A stretch of 64,000 bases of DNA from DATFVA01 sp963811905 (lineage in GTDB: Bacteria; Bacteroidota; Ignavibacteria; Ignavibacteriales; Ignavibacteriaceae): contig CAWETK010000022.1 of the NCBI GenBank assembly GCA_963811905.1, positions 17,594 to 81,593 of the forward strand, given 5' to 3'. The position numbers and the translations under genes were made by a program. Of the stretch, positions 53,595 to 61,448 are shown one piece after another (position 1 is the stretch's first letter; each line of letters opens with the position of its first letter). The notes below the pieces were generated by a model. It saw only the letters and a list, made by a program, of their open reading frames with translations. It was not told the origin of the DNA and did no database searches.

Positions 53595-53762
53595 ATGATA
53601 AAAGTAATAAACAAAAAAACAAAGAAAGATGAACTCAGAAAAATAATGAGTGATATGGATAAAAAAGGGAAGACTCTGGACGCTTCAAAATATTCAGGTA
53701 AATTAAAACTAAAGGCAGATCCACTTATAGTACAGAAGAAATTAAGAGATGAGTGGAACTAA
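53595..53762 (+). CDS. antitoxin-like small protein upstream of a PIN toxin
   Basis: The 55-residue protein (MIKVINKKTKKDELRKIMSD start, then DASKYSGKLKLKADPLIVQKK) matches the small antitoxins that pair with PIN toxins in Bacteroidetes-type genomes. The DAxKYxGxLKLxxDPLxxQKxxRDEW ending is characteristic. GAGGT lies six bases before the ATG at 53595, so I prefer it to the ATG at 53580. Its 3' end overlaps the toxin start by 14 bases (53749-53762). Confidence 0.82.
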   Translation: MIKVINKKTKKDELRKIMSDMDKKGKTLDASKYSGKLKLKADPLIVQKKLRDEWN

Positions 53763-54119
53763 TTTACTTTGTGACACAAATATACTTCTTTACCTTCTTA
53801 ATGGGGATGAAACAATTAAAGAGCTTCTATGGGTAAGAAAACATTTATTTCTTTTATAACAGAAATAGAATTACTTACTTTTGATAAGCTATCAGTTAAA
53901 GAAAAGGAAATTATTAAAGCTCTTATTTCAGATTGCACAGTTGTGGGCCTGAATGAGTTTATAAAAAAGAGGACAATAAATTTAAGATTACAATACCACC
54001 TCAAAATCCCGGATGCAATCATTTCTGCAACTGCTGACTTTCTGGCGATGCCGCTCATTACTGCCGATAAACAGTTCAAGAAACTGGAAAAAATTGGTAT
54101 AATATTTTATCAAATTTAA
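53749..54119 (+). pseudogene. frameshifted PIN-domain toxin (VapC-like)
   Basis: The ATG at 53749 opens LLCDTNILLYLLNGDETIKE, the PIN N terminus with its first catalytic Asp, but runs into a stop at 53857. The remainder, FISFITEIELLTF through KIPDAIISATADF and LITADKQFKKL, continues in the next frame from about 53829 to 54119. A one-base deletion near 53829 explains the break; adding a base there gives a normal ~124-residue PIN protein. Either the toxin is dead, with a surviving antitoxin, or there is an assembly error. No slippery heptamer is evident at the junction, so programmed frameshifting is less likely. Confidence 0.82.
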
Positions 54120-54763
54120 GGTGACAGCCTAACAATCTCCCAGCTATCCCTTTTGCGGCGATAGTTAATCCTGTCGTGCAGGCGGCTTTCCCTTCCCTGC
54201 CAGAATTCAAACTCATCAGGCACCAATCTGAAGCCTCCCCAGAAAGGAGGAAGAGGAATTTTGCCGTCTTTATATTTTTCAGCTGTTTCCTTAAATTTTT
54301 CTTCAAGGAACTCCCTTCCCGGTATAACGCTGCTCTGTTTTGAGGCCCATGCACCAATCTGACTGTTGGTAGGACGCGACTGAAAATATTCTGCCGATTC
54401 CTCTAAAGAAACTCTTTCAGCTTTGCCCCTTATCCTCACCTGTCTCTCAAGTTCCAGCCACACAAACAGGATCTCCGCATTAGGATTGGCAGATAAATCT
54501 TTTGCTTTATGGCTCTCATAATTCGTAAAGAAAACAAATCCTGACTCATCAAATTTCTTAAGAAGTACCGTCCTGGCAGAAGGGATACCCTCAGATGATG
54601 AGGTAGCAAGCACCATTGCATTCGGTTCTTTAACATCCGATTTCAGCAATTCATTAAACCAGTGTAAAAACTGTATAAATGGATCCGGATCGACTATATT
54701 TTCAGTTAATTCTTTCAATGAGTAACTCCTCCTCAGATTAGCGATTTCATTGCTTTTGATCAT
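54116..54763 (-). CDS. pdxH: pyridoxine/pyridoxamine 5'-phosphate oxidase
   Basis: The 215-residue FMN enzyme makes pyridoxal 5'-phosphate from PNP or PMP. Landmarks are ARTVLLKKFDESGFVFFTNYESHKAKDL (FMN and substrate binding), ILFVWLELERQVRIRGKAER, YFQSRPTNSQIGAWASKQSSVI, PLPPFWGGFRLVPDEFEFWQ and the terminal RLHDRINYRR with SWEIVRLSP. The length is standard. It is monocistronic, tail to tail with the broken PIN gene (4-base overlap). Confidence 0.97.
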   Translation of the reverse strand: MIKSNEIANLRRSYSLKELTENIVDPDPFIQFLHWFNELLKSDVKEPNAMVLATSSSEGIPSARTVLLKKFDESGFVFFTNYESHKAKDLSANPNAEILFVWLELERQVRIRGKAERVSLEESAEYFQSRPTNSQIGAWASKQSSVIPGREFLEEKFKETAEKYKDGKIPLPPFWGGFRLVPDEFEFWQGRESRLHDRINYRRKRDSWEIVRLSP

Positions 54764-54947
54764 ATACGGCCTTATGAGGGCTCTATAATTAATATGAATT
54801 AAAAATATTTAGTAAATTGGATATAGTAAATCCCATTACTTATTACTTTACTTAATGACCCGCAGGTCATTATCTCAATTTATGATGTGGATAATTTCTT
54901 TTATAAATTTAATGAATATTTTATAAATCAAAGACAATTATATAAAA

Positions 54948-57900
54948 ATGAAACCTAACGAGTTAACCAAGGAACAAAAAGAAGAATTAGAAAAATTCGG
55001 AGCAAATACCTGGTTTGTTGAATATCTTCACGAGCAATACGAACAGAATCCATCACAGCTTCCGGATCAATGGCAGAAGTTTTTCGGGAAAGTAACCGGA
55101 AAGGCAGAGGATAACGGCCAACCTGAGAAAAAGGCAAACGGCTCCATGTTTGATTTAGGAGGAATTGAATTTCCGGTTCCTGCTGATGAAGATGAAACAC
55201 AGGTGATTGCCGGAAGTTCAGCACGCATTCTTGAAAATATGAATTATAGTCTGACAATTCCTGTTGCGACTTCACAGAGGACTATTCCCGTAAAGCTCCT
55301 TGAAGAGAACCGCAAAGTTCTTAACCAGTTCCTTAAGAAGAAGAATGCAGGAAAGGTTTCCTTTACACATCTTATAAGCTGGGCGATACTTAAGGCTGTT
55401 AAAGCTGTTCCGGCACTGAATAATGCTTTTACAATTATCAACAGAAAACCAAATATTATAAAGAGGAAAAATGTTAACCTCGGGCTTGCAATAGACCTTG
55501 AAAGAAAAGACGGTTCACATTCGCTTATTGTGCCGAATATTAAAAATGCAAACCGTATGAACTTTAAAGAGTTCTGGAATACATACGAAGACCTTGTTAC
55601 CCGTTCAAGGAAGGGACAGATTGATCCGGCGGAATTTGCTGGAACTACAATTACGCTTACGAATCCGGGCACGATCGGCACGGCTGCTTCGGTACCAAGG
55701 CTTATGGTGGGACAGGGTGCTATCATCGCAACAGGCGCGATCCAGTACTCCCCCGAATACCAGGCAATGTCGCCATCAACGATATCTGCACTTGGTGTAA
55801 GCAAAGTGATGACATTGACGAGCACCTATGATCACAGGATCATCCAGGGTGCTGAATCAGGTTTATTCCTGAAAGAAATTAATGAACTGATGCTCGGCAA
55901 AGACAATTTTTATGATGAGATTTTTGAAGTCCTTAATATTCCTTATAAACCGTACGTATGGAAAGCCGACTATCAGCCGGGAATTTTTGACAATGCCGCT
56001 AATACGGAAGAGATCGAAAAGCAGGCAAAAGTTCTTCAGTTTATAAATCTGTATAGAGTGAGGGGACACCTGATCGCAAACCTCGATCCGCTTGGATTTC
56101 AGACGCCTTATCACCCTGAGCTTGATCCAGCTACTTACAGCCTTACAATCTGGGATATGGACCGCTACTTCATAACAGGCGGATTCAGCGGTCTGAAGAC
56201 GGCTTCTCTAAGACAAATACTTGAGATTCTGCAGAAGACTTACTGCGAGAAGATCGGCGTTGAATATATGCATATTCAGAATCCTGAGGAGAAGGTCTGG
56301 CTTCAGAGTAAGATGGAACCGATTAAGAATCAGCCCGACTTCAGTCCTGAAATTAAGAAACGCATACTTAACAAGCTGATAAACGCGGAGACTTTCGAAC
56401 ATTTCATTCATACAAAGTTTATAGGACACAAGAGGTTCTCACTTGAAGGTTCTGAAACGCTTATACCGGTTCTTGATATGCTTCTTGATGAAGCCAGTCA
56501 GTCAAATGTTCTTGAAGTAGTACTTGGAATGGCCCATCGCGGACGGCTGAATGTACTTGCTAATATTATCGGCAAGTCTTATGAATCTATTTTATCTGAG
56601 TTTGAAGATATTCAGGATCCTAATTCTATTGCCGGTTCAGGTGATGTGAAATATCATCTCGGGGCAACAGGAAAATACAAGACCCACAATGGTAAAATGA
56701 TAACAGTTTCTGTGGCTTCCAATCCAAGTCACCTTGAGTGGGTTAACCCTGTTGTTGAAGGAATCGTACGAGCAAAACAAATGCGTCTTGAAGATAGTAA
56801 GGCTCATAGAAAAGTGCTATCGGTACTTATCCACGGGGATGCTGCGTTTGCAGGTCAGGGTATTGTTGCCGAGACTCTGAACCTTTCCCAATTGAGCGGC
56901 TACAGGACAGGCGGTACCGTCCATATAATTATAAACAACCAGATAGGTTTTACAACCACTCCTGAGGATGCACGTTCATCCGTCTATGCTTCAGATGTTG
57001 CGAAGATGATACAGGCACCAATATTCCATGTAAACGGCGATGATCCTGAAGCCTCATTATGGGTGACAAAACTTGCGTTCGAGTACAGGCAGATATTTAA
57101 GAAGGATGTGGTAATAGATCTGTTTGGCTACAGGAGACACGGGCATAACGAAGGAGACGAGCCGGGATTCACCCAGCCTCTGCTTTACGACATAATCAAA
57201 AATCATCCTTCTGTGAAAGAAATATATGAGAATGTTCTTCTGAAGAGCAAGGTCCTCTCGGAAGATCTGATTAAGAAGATGAACGAAGAGATTTATAACG
57301 ACTTGAGCGAAGCTTTCGATAAGATCAGGAAAAAGAGCATCAGTTTTAATACAGATATACCCCTGGCAGTTTCAAAGGAGAGGATTGAGTCGATAAAACC
57401 TGTGACTGAAACAGGAATTTCTGAGGAGACCCTGAAAACAATAGTGGAAAGGACCACTTACCTTCCTGAAGAGTTTGCTATTCATCCAAAGCTTAAGAAA
57501 TTCCTTGAGAAGAGGAAAGATCTTATTGATGGAAAGTCAGGAGCGGAATGGGCATTTGCAGAAACACTTGCATTCGGGAGCTTACTGCTGGAAGGAACAC
57601 CGGTCAGATTAAGCGGACAGGACAGTGTAAGAGGAACATTCAGTCAAAGACACCTTGCTCTAACAGATATTAAAAGCGGAGGCGAATACATTCCGCTGAA
57701 TAATCTTTCTAAAAACCAGGCTGAACTTGAAGCACTTGACAGCTTTCTTTCAGAAGCAGCAGTACTTGGATTTGAATACGGCTACAGCACTGCTGACCCG
57801 CTGGCACTGGTGATGTGGGAAGCGCAGTTTGGCGACTTCGCAAACGGTGCCCAGGTAATAATTGATAATTTCATAGTAACATCCTATGAAAAGTGGCAGC

Positions 57901-58568
57901 TGCCTAATAGTCTTGTTCTTCTCCTGCCCCACGGATACGAAGGCCAGGGTCCCGAACACTCAAGTGCAAGGCTCGAACGGTTCCTGATTCTCTGCGCAGA
58001 AAATAATATGCAGGTATGTTATCCATCCACTCCTGCTCAGTATTTCCACGTATTAAGGCGTCAGATTAAGAATGCTGTGCAGAAGCCGCTTATAATCATG
58101 ACGCCGAAGAGTCTGCTTCGTTTACCCGAGGCCAAATCTCCCAAAGAAGAATTCATCAATGGAAGATTCAGGGAAGTAATTGATGATGATACAATCAATA
58201 ACAAAAATGAGATTAAAAAGATCCTGCTGACGAGCGGCAAAGTATATTATGATCTGATAAAGTACCGTGCGGAAAATAAGAATACCGGCGCAGCTATTGT
58301 CCGGATGGAACAGCTTTATCCTTATAAGTCTGACCAGGTTAGAGGAGTATTGAGTTCATACCCGAATGCGAAAGAAGTTGTCTGGGTACAGGAAGAGCCG
58401 AGGAATATGGGTGCGTGGAATTTCCTTCAGACCAGGCTGACCGAGGATTTGAACGATGGGCAGAAACTCACATACAGCGGCCGTCCTGAAGGTGCAAGTC
58501 CAGCTGTAGGCTCTGCCAAGATATCGCGTCAGCAGCAGAAAGACCTTGTGGAGAAAGCTTTCAAGTAA
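54948..58568 (+). CDS. kgd: multifunctional 2-oxoglutarate dehydrogenase, E2-E1 fusion (Kgd/SucA type)
   Basis: The 1206-residue fusion resembles mycobacterial/actinobacterial KGD. Residues 1-45 match the E1 N-terminal helix (ANTWFVEYLHEQYEQNPSQL). Residues about 95-315 are an E2 succinyltransferase core without lipoyl domain, with the catalytic His296 in TSTYDHRIIQGAESG. About 370-1206 form a full thiamine-diphosphate E1 with GMAHRGRLNVLANI, HGDAAFAGQGIVAETLNLS and GYRRHGHNEGDEPGFTQP. It would decarboxylate 2-oxoglutarate and feed the TCA cycle, using lipoyl E2 and E3 from elsewhere. No E2 or E3 gene is beside it. It is monocistronic, facing away from pdxH. Confidence 0.95.
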   Translation: MKPNELTKEQKEELEKFGANTWFVEYLHEQYEQNPSQLPDQWQKFFGKVTGKAEDNGQPEKKANGSMFDLGGIEFPVPADEDETQVIAGSSARILENMNYSLTIPVATSQRTIPVKLLEENRKVLNQFLKKKNAGKVSFTHLISWAILKAVKAVPALNNAFTIINRKPNIIKRKNVNLGLAIDLERKDGSHSLIVPNIKNANRMNFKEFWNTYEDLVTRSRKGQIDPAEFAGTTITLTNPGTIGTAASVPRLMVGQGAIIATGAIQYSPEYQAMSPSTISALGVSKVMTLTSTYDHRIIQGAESGLFLKEINELMLGKDNFYDEIFEVLNIPYKPYVWKADYQPGIFDNAANTEEIEKQAKVLQFINLYRVRGHLIANLDPLGFQTPYHPELDPATYSLTIWDMDRYFITGGFSGLKTASLRQILEILQKTYCEKIGVEYMHIQNPEEKVWLQSKMEPIKNQPDFSPEIKKRILNKLINAETFEHFIHTKFIGHKRFSLEGSETLIPVLDMLLDEASQSNVLEVVLGMAHRGRLNVLANIIGKSYESILSEFEDIQDPNSIAGSGDVKYHLGATGKYKTHNGKMITVSVASNPSHLEWVNPVVEGIVRAKQMRLEDSKAHRKVLSVLIHGDAAFAGQGIVAETLNLSQLSGYRTGGTVHIIINNQIGFTTTPEDARSSVYASDVAKMIQAPIFHVNGDDPEASLWVTKLAFEYRQIFKKDVVIDLFGYRRHGHNEGDEPGFTQPLLYDIIKNHPSVKEIYENVLLKSKVLSEDLIKKMNEEIYNDLSEAFDKIRKKSISFNTDIPLAVSKERIESIKPVTETGISEETLKTIVERTTYLPEEFAIHPKLKKFLEKRKDLIDGKSGAEWAFAETLAFGSLLLEGTPVRLSGQDSVRGTFSQRHLALTDIKSGGEYIPLNNLSKNQAELEALDSFLSEAAVLGFEYGYSTADPLALVMWEAQFGDFANGAQVIIDNFIVTSYEKWQLPNSLVLLLPHGYEGQGPEHSSARLERFLILCAENNMQVCYPSTPAQYFHVLRRQIKNAVQKPLIIMTPKSLLRLPEAKSPKEEFINGRFREVIDDDTINNKNEIKKILLTSGKVYYDLIKYRAENKNTGAAIVRMEQLYPYKSDQVRGVLSSYPNAKEVVWVQEEPRNMGAWNFLQTRLTEDLNDGQKLTYSGRPEGASPAVGSAKISRQQQKDLVEKAFK

Positions 58569-58622
58569 GGTAATCCAGGACTGCTTTGATGATCCCCTGT
58601 CTGTATAAATAATCAACACGTT

Positions 58623-58773
58623 TGACAAAATGTCAGTCGCCGTATTTATGCCGGATTAATACCGTAGTTATGCCGTATTAGTCCCGTATTTGAACTCAAA
58701 ATGAGACAGTGCGAAAACAGTGGAAAAACGCAGTTTTTCACTGTTGAAAAATTTTATATATGACAAAATGTCA
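58623..58773. repeat. 151-bp dispersed element, copy B
   Basis: Same architecture and exact length as copy A at 15794-15944. TGACA-AAA-TGTCA stands at 58623-58635 and 58761-58773, and CTCA-AAA-TGAG at 58695-58705. Bases 58673-58708 are identical to 15844-15879. This copy also has a strong stem at 58715-58746 (AACAGTGGAAAAAC / GTTTTTCACTGTT). It lies 55 bases after the kgd stop. Confidence 0.85.
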
Positions 58774-58881
58774 GTGTTTCAATTTGGGAATCAGAGAAGG
58801 GAGTAACTATGATTTATTCTGGATATCAGAAAACGTATTCTTTGCAAAGGTAACCAATTACCAGTCCGAGAAAAAAAAGGT

Positions 58882-58929
58882 CACAGGCGGAAAGATTAGG
58901 GGCTAAACCTACGCTATGCTGAAGGGTAT
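58882..58929. repeat. 48-bp dispersed repeat, copy 2
   Basis: It aligns ungapped with 46949-46996 (37 of 48 identical), sharing the TAAACCTACGC core. It lies between the 151-bp element and the tRNA genes. Confidence 0.65.
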
Positions 58930-59174
58930 TTTCTGCCTCGATCATATTTCACGAGACGATGTTTAGCTGCCCATAATAAAAAAAATAAACCACTTATTGA
59001 TGGCAGTGGACTCGTTCTGACCGGTTGTTGGTTTGACCAATATAATGCAGCCCACCGGGATTACTGCATAATTCAGAATCAAAAACAGAAAAATCAGCTG
59101 AGCAAATAATTATTAAATCTCTTGAATAAGAGACTTCCGGTGATTAATTTCATTACAGTTCTTATAAAAAATCT

Positions 59175-59247
59175 GCGAGCGTAACTCAGTTGGCAGAGTG
59201 TCAGCTTCCCAAGCTGGATGTCGCGGGTTCGAACCCCGTCGCTCGCT
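59175..59247 (+). tRNA. tRNA-Gly (CCC)
   Basis: A 73-base cloverleaf. Acceptor GCGAGCG (59175-59181) pairs with CGCTCGC (59240-59246), with discriminator T. The anticodon stem TCAGC/GCTGG encloses loop TTCCCAA, giving anticodon CCC. The T loop is GGTTCGAACCCC. CCA is not encoded. Confidence 0.95.
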
Positions 59248-59338
59248 CAAAAAGAGTCAATACAGTTTGGATAATTATAATTTTTATCCAATATTTGTAC
59301 CTCAATTTTTGAGACGTTCTTTCAAGATTTAGTTCGTC

Positions 59339-59413
59339 GGGGGCTTAGCTCAGTTGGTTTAGAGCATCTGCCTTACAAGCAGAGGGTCGTAGGTTCGAAT
59401 CCTTCAGCCCCCA
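59339..59413 (+). tRNA. tRNA-Val (TAC)
   Basis: A 75-base cloverleaf. Acceptor GGGGGCT pairs with AGCCCCC (59406-59412), with discriminator A. The anticodon stem TCTGC/GCAGA encloses loop CTTACAA, giving anticodon TAC. The T arm is GTAGGTTCGAATCCTTC. CCA is not encoded. An intrinsic terminator follows directly. Confidence 0.95.
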
Positions 59414-59415
59414 CA

Positions 59416-59452
59416 AAAAAAGCCTTAAAACAGATCGTTTTAAGGCTTTTTC
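59416..59452 (+). terminator. intrinsic terminator after tRNA-Val
   Basis: AAAAAGCCTTAAAAC-AGATC-GTTTTAAGGCTTTTT is a perfect 15-bp A/T-flanked stem with a terminal T-run, starting three bases after the tRNA. Confidence 0.9.
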
Positions 59453-59484
59453 ATTTTTAAAGAATCCAGAAATCCCACTGACTG

Positions 59485-59517
59485 TGTACCGACACTGTAC
59501 CGACTTTGTACCGACTA
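59485..59517. repeat. three 11-bp direct repeats beside tRNA-Val
   Basis: TGTACCGAC occurs at 59485, 59496 and 59507 with two-base spacers, an exact 11-bp period (one helical turn). It lies 72 bases downstream of tRNA-Val. This is iteron-like and could be a binding array for an integrase or replication protein. Confidence 0.75.
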
Positions 59518-59588
59518 ATTTCAGGTACATCCTTGAATTAAATGATTGGTTAATATGGTTAGTTAATTTGAAAAGCATGTAAATAAAT

Positions 59589-59768
59589 TTAATTATTGTT
59601 CTTCTCCGGGTCAAATAAAATGAGAGTTATTTTCCCTGGTTGATAGATTACTGCAAATTCTTTCCCGATCTCAAAGCCTGCACTCTGCAGCTGCTCATTT
59701 TTGATTTTAATCTGAGGAACTTCTTTGCAATCCTTGACAGTTGGATTATAGCTTTTATATACTTTCAT
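59589..59768 (-). CDS. SymE-like small protein
   Basis: This 59-codon gene (MKVYKSYNPTVKDCKE start) has the SymE/AbrB-like core VPQIKIKNEQLQSAGFEIGK followed by EFAVIYQPGKITLIL. It matches SymE proteins, the RNA-associated toxins of SOS-regulated type I systems, and their AbrB-fold relatives. GGAGGGG stands six bases before the ATG. The gene overlaps the preceding zinc-ribbon ORF by ATGA at 59765-59768. An antisense SymR-like RNA cannot be judged from sequence. Function as a toxin is inference from the family only. Confidence 0.75.
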   Translation of the reverse strand: MKVYKSYNPTVKDCKEVPQIKIKNEQLQSAGFEIGKEFAVIYQPGKITLILFDPEKNNN

Positions 59769-59962
59769 TTTATCCCCTCCGGATCTGAATCTTCAACAAT
59801 TTTACCGCAGATTTTGCACTCCCATTTCCGGTAGATTACTATATTATGAAATGAGTTTACAGAATGCCTTTCCACCAGGACAATTTTATTCCGTCTGCAG
59901 TTATGAGCCGGAACCCAGTTTCTTTCCTGGCACTGGTCGAATAGAATTTTTATCTGGTCCAT
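59765..59962 (-). CDS. small zinc-ribbon-type protein coupled to the SymE-like gene
   Basis: The 65-residue basic protein (MDQIKILFDQCQERNWVP start) has a C-terminal CKIC pair (WECKICGKIVEDSDPEG) and an upstream HNC, enough for one zinc site. The ATG at 59962 or the GTG at 59965 could start it; both share AAAGGAGAAAAGTG. It is probably co-translated with the SymE-like gene. I do not recognise a family. It may be the antitoxin or accessory protein of that unit. Confidence 0.55.
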   Translation of the reverse strand: MDQIKILFDQCQERNWVPAHNCRRNKIVLVERHSVNSFHNIVIYRKWECKICGKIVEDSDPEGIK

Positions 59963-59971
59963 CACTTTTCT

Positions 59972-60198
59972 CCTTTCAGTTTACTTGAATTGGCCGCAAT
60001 GCCGCGCAAAGCAATTTTTGCCCCTTACGGTCTTTTGATTCAGATTTACTGATAAAAGGAAAGGAAAAAAGATACGCCGATATCCGTGGTGGATCTTTTT
60101 TCCTTTCCCCTGTTAAGACAGAATGATAAACCAACGATAAACTGAAAGGAAATGATACCACCGCCTAATGACATCTTTCACCTAAGGGGCAAAAATTG
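59972..60198. repeat. set of three interleaved inverted repeats
   Basis: CCTTTCAGTTT 59972-59982 pairs with AAACTGAAAGG 60139-60149. CAATTTTTGCCCCTTA 60012-60027 pairs with 60183-60198 (perfect 16 bp). GGAAAGGAAAAAAGAT 60058-60073 pairs with 60093-60108 (perfect 16 bp, 19-base loop). The first two interleave rather than nest. The region contains no credible gene of its own and lies just upstream of the zinc-ribbon/SymE-like genes. Confidence 0.8.
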
Positions 60199-60326
60199 TG
60201 ACGGAGGAAGAGAATAGATTTAGGAAGAATATTAGATATCTATTAAGGAAAAAGCTAAGAAGAGAAAAGAAAGAAATTAAAGGGAAAGTTTTTAACTATC
60301 ATTTTTATTCGTTTGTTGAGAAATAA
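60198..60326 (+). CDS. possible 42-codon basic ORF
   Basis: A GTG at 60198, preceded by AAGGGG in the arm of the inverted repeat, opens TEEENRFRKNIRYLLRKKLR, then REKKEIKGKVFNYHFYSFVEK and a stop. The composition is very basic and helical. It could be a DNA-binding fragment or chance. There is no homology I recognise. Confidence 0.25.
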   Translation: MTEEENRFRKNIRYLLRKKLRREKKEIKGKVFNYHFYSFVEK

Positions 60327-60343
60327 GCTGCGCTAACTTTCAC

Positions 60344-61448
60344 TTAATATTTTCTCTGATAAGGCTTTAATTGAGATACCACTAGCGAATCTCCAAATTC
60401 CCTAACCACCAAGTCCCTAATTTTAACTGCACCACCACGACCGCTATAACCTGTAAAATCGCCATTACGAGACCAATCCCAGTTTTTACCAGACTTTAAT
60501 ATAGACAGCATTTCCTTTGTATTAAACTTACCACTTGAAAGTGCTTTATCTATAACCGAGGCCCCTATAAAACAGATAGCCCATAAACCAACGCCTCTTA
60601 ATATTAAGTATCTATTAGGTTCTGACCAACCATCCGGTTGCCATTTTTTTACTGCATCAAGATAATTACGTATAACTAGATATTGAACTTCTAAATCCGG
60701 TAGTTCAGTCAGTTTACTGGGTTGAGAAAACATGTACTGAATACCAATCTTAAGTGAACGTAATGGAATAGCAAAATAACCAGGTTTTTTACCTCCAGCG
60801 AATATTTTTTCAAATAATGGACTTTCGGAATCTTCACTCAGCTTCTTAGCAATATATAAAGGGGGTTCTTTTTCATAATTTGCATTTCCGAAGATAGACG
60901 AGTTTCAATATTATCTAAATGGCTAGTGTCTTCATCCTTTTTTGATTATTATTAATATCCCTGAAAAGAATGATTTCTTGCTCACGGTTTAAACCATATG
61001 CTAAGCAGAAAGATACTTCTTTATCAATCGCTGGATAACCTTCAATTTCACCGCTAGCATAATGTAGCCTATGGTTACCGTCTACTCTGGATATTGATAT
61101 TACCTTAGATTTTTTTATTTGTGAGAGATTTATAGTTAATTTGCCAAATAGATCAAAAGCGGGATAATGCTTAAAATTTATTACCTCTGGTTCACGAACG
61201 CACAAAAATACTTCTGGCCAAAAAGCAAAATCACGATCATGTACATAATTATAGGCCTCACGCGCGTGTTTTGGACTTAAATCCCGCTGGGTTCCTAATG
61301 GGTTTTCTGTTTGATCAAATATGTCAGCTTTTGAGATTTGTGCCAATACCGATAATTTACCGAAACCACGATAAACGTCCGCCCCTAATACGATGCCTTT
61401 AATTACATCAAAATGGAGTAATTCCATATTTCTTTTCAGTTTTGCCAT
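60344..61448 (-). pseudogene. DGQHR-domain protein (DndB-like), two frameshifts
   Basis: The ATG at 61448 opens a protein with the signature RVDGNHRLHYASG (DGQHR variant), then LFRDINNNQKRM and a premature stop at about 60915. A one-base change in the A6/T6 run at 60938-60943 would continue as DTSHLDNIETRLSSE. A second shift near 60862 leads into NYEKEPPLYIAKKLSEDSES, and the frame then stays open through FSQPSKLTELPDLEVQYLV to 60344. The repaired protein would be about 368 residues, normal for the family. DGQHR proteins include DndB regulators of phosphorothioate DNA modification and other mobile or defence-linked proteins. It overlaps the HEPN-type gene upstream by 41 bases. Confidence 0.8.

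Larger units (their letters stand above)
58569..59174. other. 606-base non-coding stretch before the tRNA genes
   Basis: This holds copy B of the 151-bp element, copy 2 of the 48-bp repeat and an imperfect GGGGCTAAAC/GTTTAGCTGCCC inverted repeat (about 58900-58973). No gene is supported. Confidence 0.6.

Noticed and set aside
53800..53860. Programmed -1 frameshift in the PIN toxin
   Set aside because: No slippery heptamer with a downstream structure is apparent at the junction, so a plain indel is the simpler explanation.
59345..59614. Minus-strand ORF ending GLKDSNLRPSACKADALNQ
   Set aside because: It is the antisense of tRNA-Val plus its terminator, a well-known source of spurious protein annotations.
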